The translations under genes were made by a program, and so were the position numbers. DNA of 64,000 bases, from the NCBI GenBank assembly GCA_945787845.1, contig CALZJH010000007.1, forward strand, positions 247,126 to 311,125, written 5' to 3'. The notes beneath the pieces were generated by a model. That model saw only the letters and a list, made by a program, of their open reading frames with translations. It was not told the DNA's origin and ran no database searches. Positions 53,847 to 63,900 of the stretch are shown here, piece by piece. Origin of the DNA: an uncultured Woeseiaceae bacterium (lineage in GTDB: Bacteria; Pseudomonadota; Gammaproteobacteria; Steroidobacterales; Woeseiaceae). Within the stretch, counting starts at the first letter, position 1. Each line of letters opens with the position of its first letter.

Positions 53847-55856
53847 TTAGCGTTCTGGCCGCGTCAGGGCGTCGAACTTCGTGCTATCCGAGAACAGCGC
53901 GAAATCCGGGTCATTGCGGATCAACCGCTTCGAGAAGCCGCGCTCCAGCGATTCCGCGAGGTATTCCCACGCCTTTTCCTCGTCGCCGAGATGCAGGCTC
54001 GCAATCGTTGCAAAGTAGAATGTTGAACCGTTATCGGCGAGGTCGAGCACTTTCTCGAGTCGCTCCTTTGCCTTGTTGATATCGCCCGAGAGCGCGTAAT
54101 ACATCGAAGTGCGCACCAGGCTGTCCCCATCCGTCGGGTTGATCGCCAACTCCTGTTCCGCGTACCTGATCGCCGTCTGGTAAGCCGTCAACGCATCTTC
54201 CTTCCGGCCCGGCATGAACCGATACGCATCGCCCAGTCGGCCCCAGGCTCGGTGTTCGTCAGGCGCAAGCGCAATTGCCTTGAGCTGGTCGGCGACCGCC
54301 TCGGCGAACTTGCCCTGGTAGTAATAGACGAGCCCCCTGTTTGTGTACAACCAGCGCGACGGTAACGGTGAAGCATTGAAGGCCTCTTCCGCGAGGTCCA
54401 GTTCCCCGATGGCAAGATATGTGTTGCCGAGGTTGTCCTGGCCAATGCCGTGGTCCGGCGCGAGCTCCGCCACCCTCTTGTAGCGCTCGATGGCCTCGGC
54501 ATAGCGCGACTGGTCGTAGTAGAAATGGCCGAACGCGCGGTGCACACCCCAGTACCCGCTTTCAACTTGTTCAGCTTTCTCGAACGTCGCTTCGGCTTCA
54601 TCGAGACGGTTCTGCGCGGCGTACACAGTCGCCAGCGTTATATACGCATTCACGGCATTTGGCTGCTGCTCGATGGCGGCTTCCAGCTCCGTGATCGCCC
54701 GATCCAGCTGCCCGTTGATGTTGTAGAGGTTGCCGAGTGCTACGCGAACCTCCCATAAGCTGCCGTCCAGCGTGAGCGCGCGATGGCATGCGATCTCAGC
54801 GGTCTGGAAGAACTCGGAGCGCCGGGAGAATTCGTAGTTACGCAGGTTCGCGTTACACCGTCCCGCATGTGCTTGAGCAAACCTGGGATCGATCTCGATC
54901 GCTTTTTCGAATAAGCCGGTCGCGCCTGCGAGTGTCGACGCCTCGGAGGGCCGACGCAGGTAGTCCTGTCCACGCAAGTAGTAGTCGTAGGCTTCGATGC
55001 TTGTCGTCGGCCGTGACTCGATCTGGCTCCTGGAAGATGGCGACAGTACCGGAACGATCGCCGCCGCGACCGCCCCCGCTATTTTGATTTGTATATCGAG
55101 CAGATCTTCAAATTGCTCATCGTAGGTTTCTGTCCACAACAGTTGCCCGGTGTGCGCCTTGTCCACGGCGGCCGTCACGCGTATGCGGCCTTCCGTGCTG
55201 CGTATGCTGCCCGACAGGATGTTGTCCACCTGCAGCGTGTCCGCGATCTCCGCGTTATCGATATCCTTGTTTCTGAAATAGGCGGTCGATGTTCGCGATG
55301 CCACCTTCAGCTCTGCGACCCGCCCCAGAACGCCGAGCAACTCATCCGCGATGCCGTCACCTACATAGTCTTCCTTTGAATTGGAACTCAGGTTGTCGAA
55401 TGGCAGCACCGCGATCGAGGCCTGTGTCTGATCCTGGACAGGCGACTCCGCTGCATCCTGCTTGTTGCGGTCGTTGTCATCGGCGGCCACGGATTGAGCA
55501 GGCTCGGCATTGCCCGCCTGCCATTTGTCGATTTCACTGATTACCAGTAGCCCTATCGCAACGACCAGCAGGACGGCGAGTATCCAGTCCCAGGCATGGG
55601 TACGCACATGGTGCTCACCCGCCCTGTCCTGCCACTTGATGCCTTCGGGTGTCAGATCGAACGCCCACGCCAACACTACCGCTACCGGAAAGCCGAGACC
55701 CAGCAACAAGACCACCAACCGGGAGGCCCAGTCCGGAATCTCAAAGACCGGAAAGACAATCGACACGACCTGCAATATGAGCCAGCTAACGACCACGTAG
55801 ATCGTCGCCACCTTGAAGACGTTTCGTTGTTTTAATTCAGCGATAAATTTCGCCAT
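53847..55856 (-). CDS. Membrane-anchored FlgO-like/TPR protein
   Basis: A 669-aa protein. Three hydrophobic spans near the N terminus (about residues 16-37, 45-66, 90-108) are followed by a FlgO-like domain (ASIAVLPFDNLSSNSKEDYVGDGIADELLGVLGRVAELKVASRTS; VDNILSGSIRSTEGRIRVTAAVD) and a large TPR array (for example FEKAIEIDPRFAQAHAGR; YITLATVYAAQNRLDEAEATFEKAEQ). Similar architecture to adenylate-cyclase-linked TPR proteins, but no cyclase domain. It lies upstream of the repeat/caspase genes on the same strand and divergent from the CHAT gene. Confidence 0.85.
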   Translation of the reverse strand: MAKFIAELKQRNVFKVATIYVVVSWLILQVVSIVFPVFEIPDWASRLVVLLLGLGFPVAVVLAWAFDLTPEGIKWQDRAGEHHVRTHAWDWILAVLLVVAIGLLVISEIDKWQAGNAEPAQSVAADDNDRNKQDAAESPVQDQTQASIAVLPFDNLSSNSKEDYVGDGIADELLGVLGRVAELKVASRTSTAYFRNKDIDNAEIADTLQVDNILSGSIRSTEGRIRVTAAVDKAHTGQLLWTETYDEQFEDLLDIQIKIAGAVAAAIVPVLSPSSRSQIESRPTTSIEAYDYYLRGQDYLRRPSEASTLAGATGLFEKAIEIDPRFAQAHAGRCNANLRNYEFSRRSEFFQTAEIACHRALTLDGSLWEVRVALGNLYNINGQLDRAITELEAAIEQQPNAVNAYITLATVYAAQNRLDEAEATFEKAEQVESGYWGVHRAFGHFYYDQSRYAEAIERYKRVAELAPDHGIGQDNLGNTYLAIGELDLAEEAFNASPLPSRWLYTNRGLVYYYQGKFAEAVADQLKAIALAPDEHRAWGRLGDAYRFMPGRKEDALTAYQTAIRYAEQELAINPTDGDSLVRTSMYYALSGDINKAKERLEKVLDLADNGSTFYFATIASLHLGDEEKAWEYLAESLERGFSKRLIRNDPDFALFSDSTKFDALTRPER

Positions 55857-56039
55857 TCTCGTCCTCTGTGTAGCCGATGCCGGCCCATCGCATTATTGCG
55901 ATTACAAGTTACTGAAATATATGCGACGAACGCAAATTTTCGATCAGTCGGGAAAATGATTTTAGCCGCATTCGGGCAGCATTTCAGTGTAGACTAGATG
56001 CGGCCTTAAATAATCAAAAAGAAAATACGGGCCTCGAAT
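55857..56039. promoter_or_regulatory. Divergent promoter region between the TPR and CHAT genes
   Basis: These 183 bp are notably AT-rich and must hold both promoters. Candidate -10 elements for the rightward gene are TAGACTAGAT (about 55991-56000) and TTAAATAATC (about 56007-56016). No operator is evident. Confidence 0.4.
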
Positions 56040-57116
56040 ATGGATCCACTAAAAATACTGTTCGTTTCGTCCAATCCGCATTGGACACAGCGTCTTGACC
56101 TTGGCGATGAGATGCGCGGGCTCCTGCGCAGCCTTCGCGGGCAGGACGTCGAGTTGATGCCATTGCCTGCGGCTCAGCGCGAGGACCTCAAATTCGCTCT
56201 TACGACCAATGAGATCGACGTGCTGCACTTCAGCGGCCACGCAACAGAACAGGACGGCATCATTCTGCGCGATATGGACGGCATGGAAGAGTCCCTATCC
56301 GGACCCGACCTGCGTGAGCTCCTCAAAGACAAGAACGTCAAGCTCGCCATCCTGAACGCCTGCTCGACTGAAGCCACTGCCAACGACATTTGCGAGGAAG
56401 TCGGTGCCGTCATTGGCACGACGAAACCCCTGGATGACCGGGCTGCGAAGCAGCTGACGAAAATCCTGTACGCAGAACTCGGCGCAGGACGGTCGATTGA
56501 TGACGCTTTCCGTGCGGCAACAGAGAGCATCACCCATGACGGTCTGGACAATGTCTATGTGCACGCAGGCAGAGAGACCGCAAGTACCCTGACCCCCGAT
56601 TCACCGCCGGAAAACCCGGGTGTACGAATCAGGAACCAGGCGTTCTTCGACAAGTACTTTTTCATCAGTTATATCGATGAGCAGATAAACAACCTGAAAG
56701 ACCGAGTGGCATTCAATCGCCTTATCTTCGTTGCGCTGTTCGGTGCCGGCCTGGTTATTCTCAGACTTATCTGGGGCACGAATAGCGACAAGATCGCAAT
56801 GCTTGTCAGCTTTTTCGGTAAGGACCGTATGGACTTGTATTTGGGCGAGCCGTTTCTCGACTCGCTCATCGCGATCGGGGCCGGCATACCGCTGTTGTTG
56901 TCCTTCTTTCAAAACCGCTTTTCGATTCATTCGAACACCGAATTGCGCTCCTTGACGCAATTGAAAGAACTGGCTAAATCAGCCGAGGACCTTAGCCCTG
57001 ACATGCAGACCCGACTGCAGAAGCTGATGGACCAGTGCATTAGCGGTGCCGACGAAAACTATAAGCCGCTGTTTGGCTTGCACCGCTTGTTCGAATCCAA
57101 GGACCAGTCCGCTTAA
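56040..57116 (+). CDS. Membrane-anchored CHAT-domain protease
   Basis: A 358-aa protein. The N-terminal CHAT (caspase-fold) domain has LHFSGHATE with catalytic His67, and ILNACSTEATA with catalytic Cys108, so the dyad is intact. Two membrane spans follow (about 225-246 and 276-292), then a helical tail (LKELAKSAEDLSPDMQTRLQKL). No TPR sensor is attached; instead the divergent TPR protein and the downstream coiled-coil protein may provide sensing. CHAT proteases elsewhere act in immunity or programmed cell death, such as Craspase, but no defence module is seen here. Confidence 0.85.
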   Translation: MDPLKILFVSSNPHWTQRLDLGDEMRGLLRSLRGQDVELMPLPAAQREDLKFALTTNEIDVLHFSGHATEQDGIILRDMDGMEESLSGPDLRELLKDKNVKLAILNACSTEATANDICEEVGAVIGTTKPLDDRAAKQLTKILYAELGAGRSIDDAFRAATESITHDGLDNVYVHAGRETASTLTPDSPPENPGVRIRNQAFFDKYFFISYIDEQINNLKDRVAFNRLIFVALFGAGLVILRLIWGTNSDKIAMLVSFFGKDRMDLYLGEPFLDSLIAIGAGIPLLLSFFQNRFSIHSNTELRSLTQLKELAKSAEDLSPDMQTRLQKLMDQCISGADENYKPLFGLHRLFESKDQSA

Positions 57117-57137
57117 CCAATAACCACGAGGCGAGAT

Positions 57138-57935
57138 ATGACGCTGCTTGTCGACAGACGCAAAGACAACTATGACGACCTTCTGATGCTCGCGCGCGAC
57201 GCGCGCGCGAGTCGGTCCCGCGCGAATCGCTGGACAACCGGACTCGTTGTTGGCGCGATGACTGCCATGGGCATTTACGTCGCAACGGTGAACCAGGAAG
57301 TCGATCAGTTGCGCGAAGCTGCGAAGGAGGCAGGCGAGCAGCGCGATACCATCAAGGCCGAATACGCGAAGTTGATGGACGACCGAAATGCGCTGAAAGC
57401 CCAGATGGATGTCTTCGCACGGTACAAGGATATGTACGCCGACATAGCGCCCGCCCTGATATTAGGCGACCGTTTCAAGGACATCGCGGTGAACGTATCG
57501 GGAACGCCGAATGGTGGCGGTGGCGGTGACAGTGGCGGCACGACCGCAGCGCCACAGTTCACGATGTCGAATCTCGTTTGGATTGTCGACGGGTCGCGCC
57601 GCTTCCCGATGACCTCGGGCGACGTCTTGTGGGTTCCCGAGGGTAAATTCTGGATCGAAATGGAATCCAATCGCGGTGGAAAACCCGACACGATAACCAT
57701 TAACGAAGATCAAGAGGAGCCAAGGCCGTCTTCTGCTGCCGATGGCTCAAAGTACACGTTCAAGGGTGACGGAGATTCGTTTCAGATCAAGGTGCGCGAT
57801 GCAGCCCGGCGTGGAATTGCCAACTGCATAAGACTGACATACCACGATGAATCCAGTCGCTTTGGTTTCGAAGGCACCGAGTTCGTCGATATTGAGGTGC
57901 TGTATCACAACGACCCTCCGTGCACGAACCCGTAA
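57138..57935 (+). CDS. Membrane-anchored coiled-coil protein, partner of the CHAT gene
   Basis: A 265-aa protein with one membrane span (about 35-50, GLVVGAMTAMGIYVA), a coiled coil (about 53-92: VNQEVDQLREAAKEAGEQRDTIKAEYAKLMDDRNALKAQ), a Gly/Ser linker (GGGGGDSGG) and a C-terminal beta-rich domain with two cysteines (ANCIRLTYHDE and PPCTNP). It lies 21 bp after the CHAT gene. No family is recognised; the C-terminal domain is probably a periplasmic or cytoplasmic sensor depending on the topology, which I cannot decide. Confidence 0.7.
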   Translation: MTLLVDRRKDNYDDLLMLARDARASRSRANRWTTGLVVGAMTAMGIYVATVNQEVDQLREAAKEAGEQRDTIKAEYAKLMDDRNALKAQMDVFARYKDMYADIAPALILGDRFKDIAVNVSGTPNGGGGGDSGGTTAAPQFTMSNLVWIVDGSRRFPMTSGDVLWVPEGKFWIEMESNRGGKPDTITINEDQEEPRPSSAADGSKYTFKGDGDSFQIKVRDAARRGIANCIRLTYHDESSRFGFEGTEFVDIEVLYHNDPPCTNP

Positions 57936-57964
57936 TCGGGGTCCCGCGTCAGAGTGAGGCCGCG

Positions 57965-60900
57965 TTAGTACATTCCGACGATGTCGACGAACCAGCCGCT
58001 GCTCTCGTAGTCGTCTATCCGCAGTTCGTCGGAAAAGTCGGTGAAATTGAAGCCGACGCCGACCTTCATGTGGTCGTTCACGTGACGGTAGAGGGTAAGC
58101 AGCGCGCCGTGCCGGTCTTCCTTACCGTCGATATCCGATAACCAGCGATACTCGACGAACGCATCCCATTTGCGGGTCAGCGCGTAGCGGGCCCGCGTGC
58201 TGACCATCCGTAAGCCAAAGTCGTCCCAGGTGCCCTCGTCTCTGAATACGCGGCGCTCACCCTGCCGGATGGCGACCTTGGCCGCCAACTCCCAACGATT
58301 CTCGAGATCGTAGATACCTTCCACCGACACCAGGTGCGAACGCTCGTCCGGACGCAGCGTGGCCTGGCCCTCCGTCGGTAAGTCGAACAGGAAGCCATAG
58401 CGGGCGATCACGTTGAGATTGTCATTGCTGGCCGGCCTGTAAGCATAGCCCACGTCGAGTTCAACAAAGCGTGCGTCGCGCCCACCGTTCAGCTTGTCAT
58501 CGGTCCACGCGAGATTGAGCTGTCCCAACCAGCGCCTGTTTTCATCGAGAACGCGCGTGAAGCTGTTGCTCGTCACGTACTGGCGGCTGTGCACCTCGGG
58601 TCCGTCGTCCTCCCGATACTCGATTCGCGACGACAGCTTGAAGTCGCCGAGATTGCGGTAGGCGCCGAGCGACAGGGCGCGCCGATCGAACACCTGTTCC
58701 AGCCTGTCGTACTCACCGAATTGCACCGACGCGCTAAACCGCCAGTCGTCATTACCCTCGAAGCCGAGTCCGAAGATATGCCCGGTGCCCGCCAGCTGGT
58801 CGCCTTTACCAAACTGCGACTCGGAATACAGGTCGATGCCGTTGCCGAACGCCCGGCGCTGGCCAAGCGTGAGCAGGTTTCTCGCGAGTTCCGTACGGTC
58901 CGGGTCGACCGCGTAACTGCCATACAGTTCGTGGCCCTCGCCAACGGCATAGCGTGTTGCGACCTGGCTGGTCGCGCCCGACCCTACCCCGGCAGCGACC
59001 TGGAAATTCAAGCCGTTGTCGAGCGCGTAATCCACGCCGGTCGTTACCGCGCTGCCCCGATCACCATCGCTGGCTTCGAGGCTGACGGCGAACCCCTCGT
59101 TCAGTTTCGTGTTGATTCCCAGCGTGTAGAGATCATTTTCCTCGTAGGCGCCGCGCTCATCCGCAACCGTCTGCCCGGCCGCATAAATGCTGGTCTCCTC
59201 GCTCAGTTCGTATCCGAGGCGCGCACCGATCAAGAGCGCTTTGCCGTCGCGGTTGGTGCCGTTCAGGAGCGACAACGGCGCATCCATACCCGTCGCCTGA
59301 ATCTCGACATCGTCATGCCGCACCTCGAGCCCGGCGTCCAACTCACCGACACGTCCCTGCACCTGCACGCGCGTCACGCGCTCGCGCGAGCGTTGCTCGC
59401 GTTCCAGGTCGGTATGCGAGGCGACCAGATCAATATCCTCGCCAATCGTGGCATGCAATTCGAACCCGGCATCGTTGACGGTGAATCCCTGGCCCAGCCG
59501 ACCTGTTGAAAAGTCCGCATCCCGGCTCTTCCACCATGCACGGAAGTCGCCATCCAGCGCCTTGCCGAACCCCGCCAGATCGGTACGCAGCTCGACGGCC
59601 GTTGCGGCACCATCCAGATCTGCACCGGGACTACCGCCGGTCTGCGCCTGGAACGTCAGGCCACCGTCCAGCGATACGAAGTTCGCATTGTTCTGGCGGG
59701 CACGACTCTGCGCGTATTCCGCCCGCAGGTAGGACCGGTCGTTGAGTTTCAGGGTCAGGTCCACGCCGTGCATCGTGTAGTCGGTGCCATCGCGTTCGTC
59801 GGCTACGCCGCTCGCGCCGATCCCCACGTGATCGCCGAGCCAGACCTGGCCGCGGCCGCCATAGGTTGCTTCATCGGCGGTGAACGCCGAAGGCACGTAC
59901 TCATAGTCGACGAGGAGAAAGACCTTGTCGCCTTCGAGTGGCGACGAGCGAACGATCGACAGGCCTCGATCGTTGACAACCTGCGACAAGGGCCGGCGCA
60001 GAATAATGCGCCCCTGGATGGCGTCGATTTCATAGTCTCGTCCTTCGATCAGCGCCGTACGCTCGACCACCTGCTCCGTGTCGCGGCGGCGGACTTCGAC
60101 CCAGATTTTCTCCGAACCCTGGACGACGTCGGTATCGCGCAGGTAGTAAAGCGATCCGCCGGTCGCCGAAAACGTTACATGCGCCGCAAGACTCTGTGCC
60201 TCCGACGCAAAGACCGTGACCCTGGTCTTTGCATCACCAAGCCCGGTGGCGCTGGTGCTTTCGTGCTCGAGCTTCGCGCCATAAAGGGAGCGGTTGTATT
60301 GCATGAACTCGGTGTCGGTGAGGCCGGTGTTGTAGTTGCCCCACAGTGCCATATTCCTGTCCCATTCGACCCGGGCGTAGAACGCGCCCTGCGTATCGAC
60401 ATCCGTCGTCGTCGTCGAGTCGTCGCCATAGGTCGGATAGTAGCGGTTCGGGTCCAGCTGGCGGAATATTCGACGGGGATCCTTGCGCTGCAGGGCGTCA
60501 CCGAGATCGCGGAGCTGGTCTTCGGTCGTGTCCAGCTGCGCCGTAATCAGGAACCGATCGTTGACCTTGCCCTTGGTATAAAAGGCGAGGCGTCCATCGA
60601 CGAAGGTGGAGCCGTCAAAATGCTCATCGGCCGACAGCACGGACCCGTTGCCCGATACGTTGTTCTGGCCTACGGTCAGGCTGGCCAGCGCCACCGTGAA
60701 CCAGCGATCTTCGTCAAGCGAGACATCACCGTGTGTCCCGGCCGATGCCGTCGGCAACTCGAGTGGCGACCCTTCATTCGTGATCCGCAACGCCGTGATC
60801 TTGCGGTTGTCCGTATGGTCGCGGAACGGCGTCACTACGAGTTGCTGGCGGTTCACGCTCGGCAACGGGTGCTCACGGATCAAAACGTCGCCCGAATGTG

Positions 60901-63900
60901 TTACGCAAAGCCGTGATCCCTCGTCTGTGCTGATCTCGATGGGGCAGGCGCCCGACGAGACTGCCGGCGGGCAGGCATCCACAGCGTCCTTCTTCTTATT
61001 CGGTTCCGCGACAACAGTTGCCGTATGTGGCGGATCATCACTATCTTCGCTACGACCTCGCAGCAGATCGATTTCGACCTGCCCGCAGCCAAACAGCCCG
61101 CCCGATACCTTGATCAACTCCGCGTCGGCACTGATGATTCGCGGAATGTCAGTCGATACGCTTTCCGACCCAAAATCGAATCGATACCTGCCGGGCCGGA
61201 GATGCTCCTCGAGCACCCAGCTGCCGTCGTCGGAAACCGGCACATAAGCGCCGTTGACTTCGACATGTGAGCGATCGGGTGCCGTTCCGCTCACCCGGGC
61301 GCGGCCGCCGCTAACGCCGATGCGTTGCGCAACGAGGCTTGATTGCCCCCACAGTTCGCTTGCTGCATGGTTCAACGCGTTGCCGCCATCCTCGCGCAGA
61401 TTAAGAATGCGGGCGGTGGTCTCGTCAATGGCACACGAGCCGGCATCGAAGGAATCTTCACATTCCGATGCCTGCAGACGATACTCGAGCTCCACGTACT
61501 GGCTCAGATCGACGTCGCCTCCCTCGAACTCGCGAATCCGGTCAAAGCGATAGTCGGTGAAGGTGTCCGAGTGCAAAAGCGTCTTCTTTGATCCATTGGC
61601 TGTGCTGCCGAAGATCTCGATGCGGTATGCCTCGATGAACGTCCTGTAGTTGGTGTAGATCGCAAATCGCAGCGGTTCGGCCAGTCGGTTGTCTGTATCC
61701 AGGACGGCCTGGTTCAGCGCCAGGACATCAAGCCGCGGATCGATGAAGAGCACGTCGCCCGTCGCCGACGCAATTCGGCCGGCCGGACGATCGCGCTGCG
61801 CTGAATTTCCACTGGCAAAACTTGGCGCTGTTCCGTCGTTAACCACTCGCAGCGCCGAAATCTCTGCATTATCAGAATCGTCCCGGAACGGAGTTACGAC
61901 AATATGTTCATTGTTCTCGGGATGGCGCTTGCGAATTACGTCGCCGTTATTCGTGATCCAGATCCTGGTGCCCTGCTCCGTCGTAAGTTCGATCGGCGGT
62001 TCACCCGCCCTTATTTGATCGCCGACTTCTGCACCGCTTTCATCGGCCGGCGGCGCCACAGGGCAAATTTGCTGGTCCTCCGGCACTTTGCAAAGCTCGC
62101 CGCGCTTGTAATGAGTGCCGGTTTCGCCGGCATACACCATGACTTTCGAGTTTTCAGGGGCAAGCCGGCCAGGCAGCACCACTTCCGCACGTCCCGAGAG
62201 CTTCTCCGCCGCCAGCACACTGCAACCGAAGCGGCCGCCGGATACCGTTATGCGTCGTGCCTCTTCGGTATTCTGGACCTTTCCGATGTACGGCGGCGTG
62301 CACCGAGCCTCGGGCGGACTGGCACATTGCCCACGCAGGTACTCGCGAACATCATGCAGGTTGTATGGCGATGCGCCGACACACATTTCCGGCGCCAGGG
62401 ACCGATGCCGAATCCACTGGTTGTCAATAAGGCAGCTTTGGCTGCACGACTGCACATCTTCTGCCGGAAACCTGACCGCAAAATTGACTTTGGACATCGT
62501 CGCTTGTGTCAGGCGAAGCAGTCGCGGGTTCTCACTGTCGACCGTTGCGCCCTCGGGCAACGTCGACTCGTCGAGTTTTATGATGAAGTTGCCACCGCGT
62601 TCGAAGCGATCGACATCCACGTCCGCGAGGTGATAACGCCCCTGCGCATCAGTCTCGACCAGCAGTCCATCGACCGTAGCCAGGCGCACGCCCGGAATAC
62701 CGGGTTCATCTTCATCCTGTCGGGAGTTCGCATTACGGTCATCGAACACCTTGCCAATGAGTGTCGACTTTTCGAACATCGGATCGCCGACGACGCTAAC
62801 CGGCGCGGACGCGCTGGCCGGCTCGAATTGCGGCACATTGACCGTAACGTTGTTGACATACTGACCGTCAGCGACGCCCACGTTGACGCGCATGAGGTAG
62901 CGAATGAGGACTCGCTCGTTGGACCCAAGATCGAATGCATCGAACACGACGGGCCTGATGCCGACCGCAGTCAATGGCGTGACAACATCATCCGCAGTGT
63001 TAAGCGCCCCGTCAGATCCCGCACGAATCAGATAACTGCTCTTGTCGACGAATCGGAATCCCGGCGGCGGGTCATCGCTGACCTGGACATCGGTCAACGG
63101 ACTCGAACCCAGGTTATGCACCGACAATTGGTAGCCCAGCACATCACCGCGCGCCACTTCTCTCTTGTCGGCCTGTTTACTGACCGAGACAACCGACGGT
63201 TGCGGCGCCGGATCGGCGAGCCGCTCGAACGATGCCGTGGCCGTGTCGCTGACCAGCTCGCCGGAGATAGCGCCCGTGCCGCTGGCGATGACGGTATTCG
63301 TAAACGGCCCCGGTTCATCGGCGGGATCGAAGCGCAGCACGAAGGTCACGGTCCCCGTGCCGGATATGGGCAAGGTATCGGTACCGCCCAGCAACTGCGT
63401 GTCGGTGAGGCCGTCGTAGCTGGTGTTCAGGGTGAGGTCGGGGCTCGCCAGCGATTCGACGGCGAGCAAGCTACCTGCACCGAAGATGTCGAGGTCATCT
63501 TCAAGCAGCAGGTCCTGCAACGCATCATCGCCGGTGTTGCTCACCGTGATCGTCAGCGGTACCGACTGGCTGCCGTCGTCGTTGAGCGTGACGGTGCCCG
63601 CCTCTTTGAGAACCGCGATCGAAGCTTCGGGATCCGGTCCCGGACCCGGGTCGTCGAGGCGCTCGAACGTCGCTGTGGCTGTCGCGGTGACCAGTTCGCC
63701 TGACACGGTACCCGTGCCGCTGGCGATGACCGTGTTCGTGAACGGCCCCGGTTCATCGGCGGGATCGAAGCGCAGCACGAACGTCACCGTGCCACTACCG
63801 TCCACGGGCAGCGTGTCGGCCCCGGTTAGCAACCGCGTGTCGGTGAGGCCGTCGTAGCTGGTGTTCAGGGTGAGGTCGGGGCTTGCCAGCGACTCGACGG

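Noticed and set aside
61904..63703. A 599-codon open frame on the plus strand
   Set aside because: It lies wholly antisense to the giant DUF11 gene, has no recognisable motif or ribosome site, and is explained by the high GC content that keeps antisense frames open.
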